From Branchiostoma floridae (Eukaryota > Chordata > Leptocardii > Amphioxiformes > Branchiostomatidae): a DNA stretch of 64,000 nt. Below are positions 47,481 to 58,422 of this stretch, in pieces. Location of the stretch: contig NC_049995.1 in NCBI RefSeq assembly GCF_000003815.2, positions 11,223,248 to 11,287,247 of the forward strand, read 5' to 3'. Both the position numbers and the translations under genes were made by a program. Each line of letters starts with the position of its first letter. Within the stretch, counting starts at the first letter, position 1. A model generated the notes under the pieces. It ran no database searches. It saw nothing but the letters and a program-made list of their open reading frames with translations, and was not told where the DNA came from.

Positions 47481-48466
47481 CATTCATTCGTTACTCTAGC
47501 TACCGCTATAATGCTACACAAATGTATTATAATTACTAATGCTAATACTACAAAAGTCACAACAACTATGTTGTAATTGCTACAGGAACAGCTATTAGTA
47601 TTACTACCAGTGTTACTACTAGAACTTAAGTTACATAGTACTACCAGTATTAAACCCACTTTCATCACGTTAGTAACGTGTCTACATTTTTTCGTGGCCA
47701 CCACTAAGCCTTTTTCGATTTTTTTTTCTATAATCATACAATTCCAAGGAATTGAACCATTGTGAGCGTAACGTGCACATGATATACACATGTTTATACA
47801 CAATTAGTATTAAAGTCGACCTTCAATAAATAATCTAGAACATGGGGTCTAGAACAACACCCATACATAGGTTCAGCTTGGAGCTTCTCGTCTCTTGGAC
47901 ATAGAATGGTCAAACGGGAGAATAAAGGGGGTACTGGGTATGAATTTGTTTGTTTGTTTGTTTGTTTGTTTGTTTGCTTGCTTGCTTGCACCTTTATTTA
48001 TTCACGAAAGCTCAAATCGACCTGCAAGCCGCTTTTCATTGAGGTTATAATGGTAGAGGCAAGGGTCGGGCAAAGTATATTACAAGAGTTTACATCGTTT
48101 TAAGTCCATATGAGTCTTATAAGTCTACAAGTCTATATACACAATGTTTACATACATGGTACAACATACATAATAGGGAGCTGCTACATGAGTCCGTTCA
48201 TTTCAAGTGAGGAAACATCACTACAATATGATATGAATAAAAGTCCCCTCCCTGTACAAATATACCCTGCTACTGAAACAGTGAGGAAATGTATGTGCTA
48301 CTAGACACTACAGGGATGCCAACAATAACAACAATATGTGGCAGTTCTGACTATGCTGTGACTATAGACTCAGGACTGTTGTTTATTCACCAAGGACGCT
48401 CGTGATTATTCAGTGCTGTAATCAACAAGTCTAGACACATTCATACCACATCCTGCTTACGTGGCC
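47481..48466. other. No gene seen; (GTTT)n microsatellite at 47947-47990
   Basis: A GTTT run passing into a CTTG run is the only structure here. Confidence 0.5.
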
Positions 48467-48568
48467 TGGAGTCCAGCCTTGTTCGCTTTGTTCCGCTCCC
48501 GAAGGTCGCTACTCGCCAACAGCGACCTTTGGGAGCGGAAAAAAACGAAGAAGGCTGAACTGCAGGCT
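48467..48568. mobile_element. Near-perfect 100-bp hairpin MITE
   Basis: The sequence is one long foldback: GCCTGGAGTCCAGCCTTGTTCG on the left pairs with CGAAGAAGGCTGAACTGCAGGC on the right, and the inner stem TTCCGCTCCC-AAGGTCGCT is nearly perfect around a loop actcgccaac. It ends eight bases before the 66-bp array. Such foldbacks are typical of tiny TIR elements; an RNA hairpin is the alternative. Confidence 0.7.
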
Positions 48569-48576
48569 ATGCTAGC

Positions 48577-49018
48577 GTGCGTACTCTAACATTTCGGTGC
48601 ATCTACAGACCACCAGCAAGCTTACAGCCTTACTACTCACCTGTGCGTACTCTAACATTTCGGTGCATCTACAGACCACCAGCAAGCTTACAGCCTTACT
48701 ACTCACCTGTGCGTACTCTAACATTTCGGTGCATCTACAGACCACCAGCAAGCTTACAGCCTTACTACTCACCTGTGCGTACTCTAACATTTCGGTGCAT
48801 CTACAGACCACCAGCAAGCTTACAGCCTTACTACTCACCTGTGCGTACTCTAACATTTCGGTGCATCTACAGACCACCAGCAAGCTTACAGCCTTACTAC
48901 TCACCTGTGCGTACTCTAACATTTCGGTGCATCTACAGACCACCAGCAAGCTTACAGCCTTACTACTCACCTGTGCGTACTCTAACATTTCGGTGCATCT
49001 ACAGACCACCAGCAATTT
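48577..49018. repeat. 66-bp minisatellite, about 6.7 copies, identical
   Basis: Units begin gtgcgtactctaacatttcg at 48577, 48643, 48709 and so on, each 66 bp apart. I found no difference between copies. Three frames (two plus, one minus) stay open through the array because 66 is divisible by three, so these frames mean nothing. The complete identity points to a very recent expansion, or to assembly duplication. Confidence 0.93.
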
Positions 49019-49460
49019 GTATTAATTACGGAATATTATTGCAAAAAAATCTAGGTGAGTAAGATAAAGATATCATTTAGAGTAAATGTTTGTAAAAGGT
49101 CCATAGAAGTGTTCAGATTCGACAACTGATAGATGGAATTAAGTGTGAAGCACGGATTTGTTGAAGGCGCCCTAACTTTTTCAATACTTTTGATGACAGG
49201 ATATGAGGTAACATGATGACTTAGGGGATGGGTAAGTGACATAATGGTAATATTCTACAACGTTGGGGTGGTGGTCAAATGATCTTCGTACAACGAAAAG
49301 GTTCTAGTCAACATGTCGAGGAGTCGCGTTCCAAAGATGTTTTCATCTCGGGGGTTTTCTCTTTTAGTTTCTCTCAAATTTGAATGAAAGAACTCTTTTG
49401 GATTCTTTGCGCTTGCTGTTGTGTTAGCATCTCACTGAACCCAAACACAGACTTTTTTCT

Positions 49461-52154
49461 TTATATACTATGACGGCGCCCTGTTAGAAATCTTACAAAC
49501 GCCTCAGACGCGACTTCATCAAACGAGTGCATAACCTGACTCCATGACCTGTGAGGAAGGACATCACCACATTTTTGGTATGTGCTTAAGACATCATCAG
49601 CTGATTTTGAGACGAGAACACTCCTGGTTGAGCCATACTCGCCAAACCTTCGGCTCCTTCCTCTACCGGGTACAAGTCTGTTTGCAGGCTCGTAAGCTGT
49701 ACTGCTTTGACTATGAGATCCAGTGCCTCCCCAAGCCACCCCTGCCGCCATCTTTCTGTCCTTTGCCTTTACCGTGGAGGTCATCCGCCAGGTGCCATAG
49801 GCCCCGCTTGCCAGAGGATTTTGCGTCTTGACCGAAAATCTTCCACTGATGACGTCTGTGTTCTTCTGTTGTTTCCCACCTCTATGTAGGTCCAACATGG
49901 ATCTAGACAGCTGGATTCCGTAGTTGGAATGTCCATTTCTTATCCTTCTTACTTCGGGAAGCGCTACCTCCGCTCCTGCTGCGTAGAAAGTAGTGACGTC
50001 CTCGTCTTCGTCTTGAGCATCAAGGTCAGACGGCTGCCACTCCCAGCGTTCAACGTTCTCTTCCTGGACGACGTTTTCATACCTGACGTTAAACGTTAGA
50101 GGCAGGGAGGACGGGCGCCAGTTCGCTTGCCGTGGGGTGTTCTGGTAGTTGTAGTACTCGTCTGGAATCTGCCAGTAGGAATTCTCGTCTGTTGGCAGCG
50201 AGGAGCGCCGATATTGATATCCAGGGTTGTTAAAGTTGAAGTAACCGTCGTCTGGAATTTCCCAATAGGCTGGACCATCAGCGGTTGCACCCCCGTCGTT
50301 GTCATGGTCACCAGTTGGTATCACCCAACGGCTGATAGAGATCACAGACCGGGCTGAATGATCGATTGTGGGTATCTCACCGGAGTTCTCGTGATTCTCC
50401 TCAGTGGTCTGGTCGTCATGACGACGGGGACGCCACTTCTTCACCAGGAAGATGAGAACTACTGCGCTCACAACAATTACCCCCGCGGAGACCGACAGAA
50501 TGATAGTTAATGGCACCTCACGTCGGCCTTGGTTGAGCAGAGGTCGTGTTGTTGTCGGCGTGTCCAGGCGAGTTGGCTTTACGTTGACATAAATTTCCGT
50601 GCTGTTCTTCATCGTCAGATTCACGTCTTTGTTGTCCCCGATATCAGCTGTCTTGTTGCCGACCGTTTTGTTACTCTTCCCTGGTCCATCGACGGCAGAA
50701 CCAGTGTTGTTGGTCCGAACTTGATCTCCGCTAGTCTGACATACGTTAGTGTCCGACTCTTCTGGCCTTGTAACGACGAAGGAAGACCTGAATGTCTCCT
50801 TTCCGCTAAAGAGAACGCACGTCACATTCTTCTGTATCATCTTCTCGCCGCCTGAGACGACCTTATTGATAGGTGAGGCGGGATTGACTATATACGAAAC
50901 CACAAGTGACGTCTTGTCGTTTTTCTTCTCAGTAAAGGCAGAAAGCTGTATGGTAGATTCTTTGTTCCAGGCGAGGTTTACACTGGCCGTTTCTGTGCCC
51001 AACCAAAACCGCTTGCACCAGAAAGTGACGGTTTTCTTGTGTCCCTTGTGGTTCCCTTCCATCACGGCCATGACGACGTACGAAGACCGAGAGGCCTTGC
51101 TTTCCGTTACTTCCTCCTTGCCGTAACTTTGTAGTCCACAGCCAAAGTCATAATTCACCTTGAGCTCCCCCCCTTGTGTCCACGTGTGATCGTAATGTAG
51201 CCACGTGTTCTCTGCGTGCTTATCACGTGTAAAGTGCGTGCAATTGCTAAGACCTGTAACCCTAACCTGTGCCCAAGACAAATCTGACATCACAATGGCT
51301 TCCCATTTAATTGTTTGGTGAAGTCGACCATGCACACCAAACAACTTATTTCCACCAAGACTGTAGTACGTAAAACGATTCTTCTGTAGCCAAATGATAT
51401 CCTTGGGCAGGCATAAGAAATCATTGTATCTCAAGTCCAACATCTTTAGTTTGACAAGGGGCACAAACACGTCCCGTGGGAGACTCTCTAGACGATTGGA
51501 GGCCAGGTTAAGTGTGATCAAATTCGTTAACCCCCGGAACCATTCAGGACTAGCAAACCGTAACAGGTTATGTTCTAGTATCAATCTTCCTAATGACGTA
51601 AGCCCTGCAAAGCTTTTGGGCTCAATGTCTAAGATATTATTGTGTGACAAAGACAGCATAAGCAGTTCATTCGGAGGTTTTAACTCTGTGAACCAATCTT
51701 TCTTGATGTGAGTCAAGTTGTTGTAATCTATGGCCAAAAGCTGCAACCTCAGAAACGCACCAAGACTCTCCGGTTCCAAGTCTGTGATACCTCCTTCAAT
51801 AAGGCTAAGGTATCTTACTCTAGTGATATTACAGGAACCAAGCGCTTGTACTGATAACACTCCAAATGAATGGCCCCTCACAGCTAACAAGGGACTACCT
51901 CTATCGTATGAAACACTGGCCACATGCAAGTCAGCTGAAGGTTCTGTTGGTTCTGTGCACAAGATACACGACCTGTGTAACGGAGAGTCCTTCACGTTTG
52001 CAGGGGGGTTGTATATGTAATGTAGTTGTCTATACCATGATAGATCATCGTAAATGCAGCTCTCAATGTCTGCTACTGTGCAGTTGGGAAAACAGCCTCG
52101 GATCAGGGCAATGCAAGCCGCCAAGGCAAGAACAATTATCACCCGAATCCCCAT
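49461..52154 (-). CDS. LRR transmembrane receptor with WxIPD/YxN cytoplasmic tail
   Basis: This intronless gene encodes 897 residues and is a type I membrane protein. Residues 1-20 form a signal peptide (MGIRVIIVLALAACIALIRG). A cysteine-containing N-terminal region (21-100) is followed by about six leucine-rich repeats (about 110-260: LLAIDYNNLTHI, LLMLSLSHNNILDI, LGRLILEHNLLRF, LITLNLASNRLESL, LKMLDLRYNDFLCL). Next comes a membrane-proximal region to about 480 that may hold an Ig-like domain (NVTCVLFSGKETFRSSFVV). A stalk rich in Asn-linked glycosylation sites follows, then a membrane helix at about 546-568 (IILSVSAGVIVVSAVVLIFLV) and a 330-residue tail. The tail repeats a motif: RWVIPTGD (610), YWEIPDDGYFNF (631) and YWQIPDEYYNYQN (661), carrying YxxI and YxN tyrosine motifs. 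Amphioxus has many such LRR receptors. An immune or adhesion role is possible; the ligand is unknown. Confidence 0.9.
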   Translation of the reverse strand: MGIRVIIVLALAACIALIRGCFPNCTVADIESCIYDDLSWYRQLHYIYNPPANVKDSPLHRSCILCTEPTEPSADLHVASVSYDRGSPLLAVRGHSFGVLSVQALGSCNITRVRYLSLIEGGITDLEPESLGAFLRLQLLAIDYNNLTHIKKDWFTELKPPNELLMLSLSHNNILDIEPKSFAGLTSLGRLILEHNLLRFASPEWFRGLTNLITLNLASNRLESLPRDVFVPLVKLKMLDLRYNDFLCLPKDIIWLQKNRFTYYSLGGNKLFGVHGRLHQTIKWEAIVMSDLSWAQVRVTGLSNCTHFTRDKHAENTWLHYDHTWTQGGELKVNYDFGCGLQSYGKEEVTESKASRSSYVVMAVMEGNHKGHKKTVTFWCKRFWLGTETASVNLAWNKESTIQLSAFTEKKNDKTSLVVSYIVNPASPINKVVSGGEKMIQKNVTCVLFSGKETFRSSFVVTRPEESDTNVCQTSGDQVRTNNTGSAVDGPGKSNKTVGNKTADIGDNKDVNLTMKNSTEIYVNVKPTRLDTPTTTRPLLNQGRREVPLTIILSVSAGVIVVSAVVLIFLVKKWRPRRHDDQTTEENHENSGEIPTIDHSARSVISISRWVIPTGDHDNDGGATADGPAYWEIPDDGYFNFNNPGYQYRRSSLPTDENSYWQIPDEYYNYQNTPRQANWRPSSLPLTFNVRYENVVQEENVERWEWQPSDLDAQDEDEDVTTFYAAGAEVALPEVRRIRNGHSNYGIQLSRSMLDLHRGGKQQKNTDVISGRFSVKTQNPLASGAYGTWRMTSTVKAKDRKMAAGVAWGGTGSHSQSSTAYEPANRLVPGRGRSRRFGEYGSTRSVLVSKSADDVLSTYQKCGDVLPHRSWSQVMHSFDEVASEAFVRFLTGRRHSI

Positions 52155-53030
52155 TGATTATAGACAAGGAACTGGTGGTAATATGAAGCATAAAAATATA
52201 AGGCACTGTTCTCTAAACAAACTGACGTATCAGGTGGATGAAAAAAGATAAGAATTAGGCCAAATTAAGCTGCCAGAGGACCTAAGTCTTTTGCAGTCTA
52301 TCCATCTATCAGCTATCCGGCCGGACAGTTCACTCCTAGACCAATAGGCTAGGCTTTTGTTCCTAACTTGGCCAAAGTACCATTTTACTATTCGGCCATC
52401 CCGGAGTCTTGTAGACAAATATAAACATATAAATAAATGGGACACGCGATTTGGCCAACCAGGGTACCAGCGTAACCTGTAGTTACCCGTCTATAGTTTC
52501 TCTGCAAATCGCTAGATAACAAATTTTTGACATGGTTACTTTTGTAAGCTATCGTCGCTTCTTCTTAACCATCTACCACGTTTAGCCACAAACTTTCTAG
52601 CTCTCAACAGCTGTAGGTTTGCACTATCCATGAGTCACAGAAACAATGGAATCTACGCAATCTACTGTTCAATATCCAATAAAACACTACCACTAAGCAA
52701 AAATTGAATAAAATCTCTACAATACGTTATTATCAATTTAGTTGTAAAGGAAAGTTTTAGATAAGTGAAAGCTAGGAAACCTGGTCATCTTGCTCCATGG
52801 CATGAACTCTCGAACGATGACCTGTGCAGAAAGCAAAGTTACGTTGTCACCGATTTGTAGCAGACTGCTTCGGCACTCACTCCGTACACCGTTATATACA
52901 GCCGCGGCACGAGGTCCGGTCTCAAAGTAGTTGTAGTTGGAAAGGATATTGTCTGGAGTTTATACATTAGACCAGGAAAGACCAGCGTCCTCTACACCGG
53001 ATAAATCACCCTGTATCCCCTTAAGGTAGT
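52155..53030 (-). other. Upstream region of the LRR gene
   Basis: On the minus strand a TATATAA stands at 52892-52898 and a possible acceptor (tattaccaccAG) lies about 17 bases before the start codon. A noncoding first exon starting near 52865 would fit, but no donor could be chosen with confidence. No other gene is seen here. Confidence 0.3.
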
Positions 53031-53170
53031 ATTAAGTTGTCTGGGAGACGTCCAGCCTTTTGTTACTATTAACTTGCCTGAAAGACGTCCAGTCTTAAGG
53101 TACTGTTAATTTGTCTACGAGACGTCCAGCCTTAAGGTACTGTTAACTTGTCTGGAAGACGTCCAGTCAC
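53031..53170. repeat. 49-bp tandem repeat, about three copies
   Basis: The phrase gttaacttgtctggaagacgtccagtcttaaggtact returns with small changes near 53031, 53070, 53105 and 53145. Confidence 0.75.
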
Positions 53171-53884
53171 TTCCCGTATTACCTTCCCCTGGGCCTTCTC
53201 TTCAACAGAAGAGGAACTGTATTTACACCAAAACATGTCACAGAGTGGCTGGGAGAGTATTTAGGACAGAAGTTTGATACATTAGGACAGAAGCTGTCCA
53301 TTCCCTGTAAATTGAGCTCTTTTATCTGAATGTAACGTTATATGACAAAAAAGGTAACGGTATTCCCAGAGAATTTTGAAGCCGTACTGGCAGTGGGTTG
53401 GTATCTACCTTGTCCGTATGTAGGGCACAGTATACAACTTATTCCATGCGAGGCCAATGTGGCAAACAAAAGCCTTATACTGTTCATCATAATTAGCCGT
53501 TCAAACAACGAGGCAATTAGGAAATTGACGTATAAGAAAATAACTGCATGTTTGTCAGATATTTGCATTATTATGTTTTTATTTTATTTTGCATCTCTTA
53601 AGGGACCATGGGATCAGTCTACGCTACTCTAAATTGCTACATCTCGTAGTAAATAACACTAGTTATAATGTACTAAGTATAATATTTGATTTTACATTGT
53701 GAAAATCTGTGTGGTTTAGGGGACAGCTAAATGGGAGCTGATTTAGAAATTTGTCTGTTTGCCTAGCCTCATTGACCTCGTTTTCGATCTATCATGGCCG
53801 CCGTGTGAGAAAGGTGCATTGGAAGGCAGAGACGAACCCTCTCATTCACTGCATTTTACCTCTAAAACAGAAGGCAGGTAATTA
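53171..53884. other. No gene seen
   Basis: AT-rich sequence without recognisable frames or repeats. Confidence 0.4.
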
Positions 53885-54208
53885 TTCTTACCCCTGTGTG
53901 GTGTGAGAAAATTTGTGTGAAATGCATTTCCCAAGGAGCTAAGATCGGTAACGCCAGTTCACCTTTATCCGTTGAGTTACCTATATCTGTTGTTTTTAAA
54001 AACAAGGTATTTTGGGATATCAAGTCGACGGACGTTACTTTCAAATTGCAATATTTTCAGGATATTGCAGTTTAAAACTATCACCTGTCGACTTGATGTG
54101 CCTACGTACCCCGCATTTAAAAGCAACGGATTTAGGTTACCCAACGAATAAAGGTGAGTTAGTGTTAGCATGACAAGGTTTGAACCGGGGACATCGGAGT
54201 TCTGCGTC
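53885..54208 (-). mobile_element. SINE of the 9461 family, split by a MITE
   Basis: The part aatgcatttcccaaggagctaagatcggt (53920-53949) and the box-B part gacaaggtttgaaccgggga (54172-54191) match the SINE at 9461-9977. MITE M copy 2 (53949-54167) lies between them. This fixes the order: SINE first, MITE later. Confidence 0.65.
53949..54167. mobile_element. MITE family M, copy 2
   Basis: Left CAGTTCACCTTTATCCGTTG and right CGAATAAAGGTGAGTTAGTG ends are imperfect inverted repeats of about 40 bp. It is inserted in a SINE. Confidence 0.75.
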
Positions 54209-54395
54209 TAACGTTAGTTCACCTTTATCCGCGGTTAACCTATATTCGTTTTTCGTTTTCAAAAACAGGGTATTTAGGAATCAAGTGCAATCTTCTTTGG
54301 AAACATGGAAATTTGAAAACACCGTCCTTCAACCTGATATCCCTACATACCCTGACGAATATAGGTTACCCCGCGAATAAAGGTGAACTTATGAT
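54209..54395. mobile_element. MITE family M, copy 3
   Basis: Left TAACGTTAGTTCACC, right GGTGAACTTATGATAA; about 187 bp. It lies about 40 bp from copy 2, in the same orientation. Confidence 0.72.
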
Positions 54396-55682
54396 AACAT
54401 GTTCTAATCACGACTTACGACTCTATATGTGACTAGATACCAGCAAAAAAAAACTACATCGAATCAAGGTCAAAGCCACAAGATCGGTCTTCCCGACAGT
54501 TGATCATGTTTTGAACTATAAAATGGTTTGAAGGAAAGTTCTCACTAATGTGTCTGCACTGCACATCGATCGGATATTGCCTTAGGGCACTGAGAAATTG
54601 TCTTTCCACCACCCTTCTCCATAACGGCCTTCCTTCCTTCATTATTTCGGTCAGAAAATGAATTACAAAATGTACTTACACCCTTCACAAGCCGGGCGGA
54701 AAATGTTATTTAGGACAGTAACTTTCCATATTTCACAATAGATGTGGAGTTATTTTACCTGGCTGAAAATATATGCAAATACCATCGACCGTAGTATGAT
54801 AAAATCTTAACATTGATCCACAAGGATCCAGACAACGTCGATTTTAGTTTGAATAGAAAAAATGACATGACGTTTTCAGTTTGTAGCTTTTACACTGAAG
54901 TATGGTACTGGCGTTTTGGCTAAGTTTGATTTATATGTGAATAAGTACCATGTACCAGCAAAAATTTACATCGAAACAGGGTCCAAAACTGCAAGAATTT
55001 GCCTTTGACGCAGTTGATCGTGTTTTGAGTCCACACAACGGCGTGTTGGGAAGTTCCCATTAATAAGTCTGTCTATACAGCATACCGGATAAATCATTCA
55101 ATTTAAAGATTGTCTGGGAGTCACCATTCGTTATTGCGGTTATCCGAGGACTTTTATTCGCCAGACAGGAAAGCTGTAGCTAATATGATATAACATTCCT
55201 TGACCTCTTTTGTGAATAGTCAACAAGCTGACGTGAGATGGGGTCTAGATAGGGGTCACCACAAAACATTATGTACTGTCCACCATTCTTGATGGTCATG
55301 ATTACCAGGGAGATTTACATATGTTGTATTTACATTGGCGTGATTTAGACAGTGTGTGACACATTTCAATTCATACTTCTAATCTTTTTTTACCAAACCA
55401 GCAAGGTTGCCGTTACAACATGCACATATGTATATGTACTTTCAGTACAAATATAGCAAAACCAGACAACAGGTCATGAAGGAAACCTGATTTGAGTCGC
55501 CAGCTTTCAAAGTATCAATTTGGCATTGGGATATCGATATTTCTGTGTAAATGTACAAAGGGAAATGTGTAATTATCTAACGTTACATTAAATATAGAGG
55601 TGTATCTTTTTTTTTGTATGTTTCTGCGTACCTATTTTCGCAGCAATAACTAAGGAACCTCTGAATGGATTGCAATGATATG
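54396..55682. other. No gene seen
   Basis: Two loosely similar blocks (near 54430-54660 and 54900-55110: taccagcaaaaa...catcgaa, gttgatcatgttttgaa) suggest an old duplicated repeat. Nothing codes. Confidence 0.4.
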
Positions 55683-56583
55683 ATGGCCTTTAATGGGCGT
55701 ATCTTTTTATGGTGCCGACCCTCCCGTGACCTGAACACGGCTCCCCACAACATCGCTTTCCTTTCATACGTATTGCCGGTATTGCGTCTTTTCACAGTCA
55801 GTTATCGGCTTGTTTTAACGAATGAATGAAGGCCTTTATTGCACATTTTTGCCCCACTGGGCTAAGTACAGGTCACACGGTAAGAATCACATATATGTAA
55901 CAATGGAAACAATCATACACATCTATATATGCAGATGTGCGTCTAATCTATTCTATGACATTCGACTTCCTCTCGCTTCTTGGTAATTGTGTAAATGTAG
56001 CCAGCTGTATGGTTGGTTAGACTTGGTTTATCAAAAGCTGTCAGGAATATAAATTTCTCTTTACTGTTCAAGTGTCTAAAGTGGGGATATTTACTAACAC
56101 ATAGTCAAATAAAATGTTCCTATCGCTATCATACAAAGGACAATCCATAGTAAAATGTACTTCATCTTCTACTTTCCCTAAACTACAAAATTGACATATT
56201 CTTTGCTCTAGAGGAGTGTGGTTATGTCTTCCTGATTCGATTCGTAATTTGTGGCAACTGATTCTTAGTTTTGTGATGGTAGATCTGTGTCGTACATTGG
56301 CAATCTTCAGATATTCTTCTTCTTTATAATATTGTTTTAATAGTCTGTATGTTCGTAGTTTGTTTTTTGCAGTCGCAACTCTCGCGTATGTCGAATTTTA
56401 GCTCGCATTTTTAGTCAATATGTAAACGATGTTTTGCAAATGTTTGTGCAATTATCCGGCATTGGTGACTTTTCATCGTGCAGATAAGCGAAGTCAATAA
56501 AAATGGAGTGAATGGGAGCCGGTTTGGAACTTAAGAATTTAGGACTCCGTGCAATTGACCGAAGTGTGCGGTTATCCGAGGTG
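55683..56583. mobile_element. Mariner-like MITE relic, interrupted by a LINE
   Basis: The parts 55683-55820 (atggtgccgacc, gttatcggctt) and 56400-56583 (gtgcaattatccggca, cgtgcagataagcgaagtca, gtgtgcggttatccgaggtg) match 5833-6150 of the complete element. Both termini are lost. A LINE 3' end fills the middle. Confidence 0.75.
55821..56398 (-). mobile_element. LINE 3' end: C-terminus of the RT protein plus 3' tail
   Basis: On the minus strand one frame reads through about 56395-56080 and gives the typical end of a non-LTR retrotransposon polyprotein. It has KLRISCHKLRIESGRH, then the zinc-knuckle-like RICQFCSLGKVEDEVHF and MDCPLYDSDR (the C-x2-C...H...C pattern). A stop and a 3' UTR of about 250 bp ending in gcaataaaggccttcattca follow. 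It is strongly 5'-truncated and inserted into a mariner-like relic. Confidence 0.8.
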
Positions 56584-56817
56584 ATAATGATAGGTGATAA
56601 AGATAAGAATGTCGTAAGCGCAACAACAAAGGAAATTTCAGTGGAAAAGAATTATAATATCAACTTAACTTTTGAATGTTTGCGAATCTTATCCCTCACT
56701 TTTCTTAAATGATTTGCATTTGATTTTGGTATGTAGGTAGTATAGTTGGAGACAGAAGCCTTCACACATCAATCTAGTATCAAGGACAATCAACAATATT
56801 GACGATGTTAAATCAGT

Positions 56818-57320
56818 TTAAGTGTGTACATTTGTTGGGTAATCAGGTAAAAGAGTTTGACCTCCATCTAGCATATACTTCCGGGTGGGCGCTTTGCCAT
56901 TTCCTGTCCGCAAGGTTACTGGTCGTCTTTGGTACCTCCTCAAGTCTTGAGCCACCTGTTGCACCTTGTTGACATAGTGGGCTTGCTTTGCGATCTTTAT
57001 GGAGTGGATGACTTTGTTTCTAAGTCTCTTCCAAACCTGATCGTTCTGCTGGTTGAAGGCCTTCTGGCGTTTCCGTATCAAACACTTTATAGCTGGTGTA
57101 ATCCACGCTTTGTCCGTCAAGTTCATCTTGACACATTTAGTGGGGAAGAAGTGATCTACGTGCCAAGTTAGGGTTTGGTAGAAAGCGTCCATCTTTCCCT
57201 GGGTATCCTGGGCAGTGTACACTTCTTGCCAACTGTGTTTAGTAATCCAAGTCCCAAAAGCTCTGATGTCGGAGTCCTTGAGAGAAATGTCTAAGAAAAG
57301 TGGGACTATCTGTAGTCAGC
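56818..57320 (-). mobile_element. LINE fragment: linker between endonuclease and RT, third lineage
   Basis: A frame runs on the minus strand from about 57315 to a stop at 56818-56820. It contains LFLDISLKDSDIRAFGTWI, then WHVDHFFPTKCVKMNLTDKA, WITPAIKCLIRKRQKAFN and RYQRRPVTLRTGNGKAP. This W-[IV]-T-[PE]-x-[IL]-K-x-L-I-x-x-R-x-x-A pattern is what follows the endonuclease in many LINEs. There are no internal stops for 165 codons, so it is not very old. It is neither of the other two lineages. Confidence 0.75.
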
Positions 57321-57725
57321 CCTGTGTAAACATAGTGTCATCTGATTCCCTGTACTGTCCAGCAGGACATTCTTCAATAAAGCTACGTTGAAGAGAAGTT
57401 TTAGAAAAGAAGTTTTCTTAGATCTTATAGATAACACACATGTAGATTGTCTGACTCGAACTATCCTTTGTGTATGAAGAAAAGAGGTTTTCTTTGCCTA
57501 ATAGTAAATTGCAAACGCATCTGTTAGTCGGCTAACTCTAACTATCCTTTGTGTATGAAGAAAAGAAGTTTTCTTTGCCTAATTGACAACATACCCGTTA
57601 GTCTCTTGACTATGAAGAAAAGAAGTTTTCTTTGCCTAATAGATAACGCACCTGTTAGTCGCCTGACTCTAACTATCCTTTGTGTATGAAGTAAAGAAGT
57701 TTTGATTAAGTCGCAAACTGTTATG
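57321..57725. repeat. Irregular tandem repeat, about 80-100 bp units, four copies
   Basis: The phrase actatcctttgtgtatgaag with gaaaagaagttttctttgcctaa recurs near 57460, 57540, 57610 and 57675. Spacing is irregular because of deletions. One isolated unit follows at 58215-58255, in front of the next gene. Confidence 0.75.
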
Positions 57726-58331
57726 TCACCATTCAATCGCTAAAATGTCATGATCTCAAAAATTTCACTCTTCCTCCCTCTTACCACAAAACTACGGTAA
57801 GTTCATACTAGTACTTTACTGTAATTACACTTTTATTTCTTGACTGCAACACGCACACAGCATGCTGGTGATTCACACATTAAGAAAGAAGGCGCTCAGG
57901 TTCTTTAAGAAACGGTAATTGTGTCTTTTTTTCTACAGATGCAACACGTTATGCGGCCCTAAACTTAAGTATTAGGTACCTACCGCAGACAATAACGTGG
58001 TACCGTTATGATTTTAACTTTTCCTGCTCATTTACACAAGGCAATGACAGTTTATGTACTTATATTTTATGATAAAGTTTCTACGTATGGTAGAATTGTC
58101 AAAAATGGTCGACGGTGAGTATTGTGTAGGAAACAAATTTATCAGACTTATTCGGCGTAATCCAAGTGTACAATCACACAGATTCTTTGCCTCGAAGATA
58201 ACGCAGGCGAATGTTGTCTGACTCTGACTCTTCTTTGTATGAAGAAAAGAAGTGTAAAGCATCATGGTACGGTATGCGGACGTGGTAGACAAACTTGGTA
58301 GACACATATTGGCTGCCACATCTTGTTTCTC

Positions 58332-58400
58332 ATTGGCTAACGTTTCTGAATATTCATGAGTCAATGTATTTAAATTAGATGGGTCAGTCTATCTCACACC
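58332..58400 (+). promoter_or_regulatory. Core promoter of the 58423 gene
   Basis: In order there is an inverted CCAAT box (ATTGG, 58332-58336), an AP-1 type site TGAGTCA (58357-58363), and a TATA-like TATTTAAA (58367-58374). A start about 28-30 bp further, near the pyrimidine-rich ctatctcacacc (58388-58400), would leave a 5' UTR of about 25-30 bases before the ATG. This is a motif reading, not proof of use. Confidence 0.6.
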
Positions 58401-58422
58401 ATTAGAATTCACCAGAATCGAC

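Noticed and set aside
48577..49062. Repeat proteins in three frames over the 66-bp array
   Set aside because: The unit length is a multiple of three and has no stops in these frames, so the open frames are automatic.
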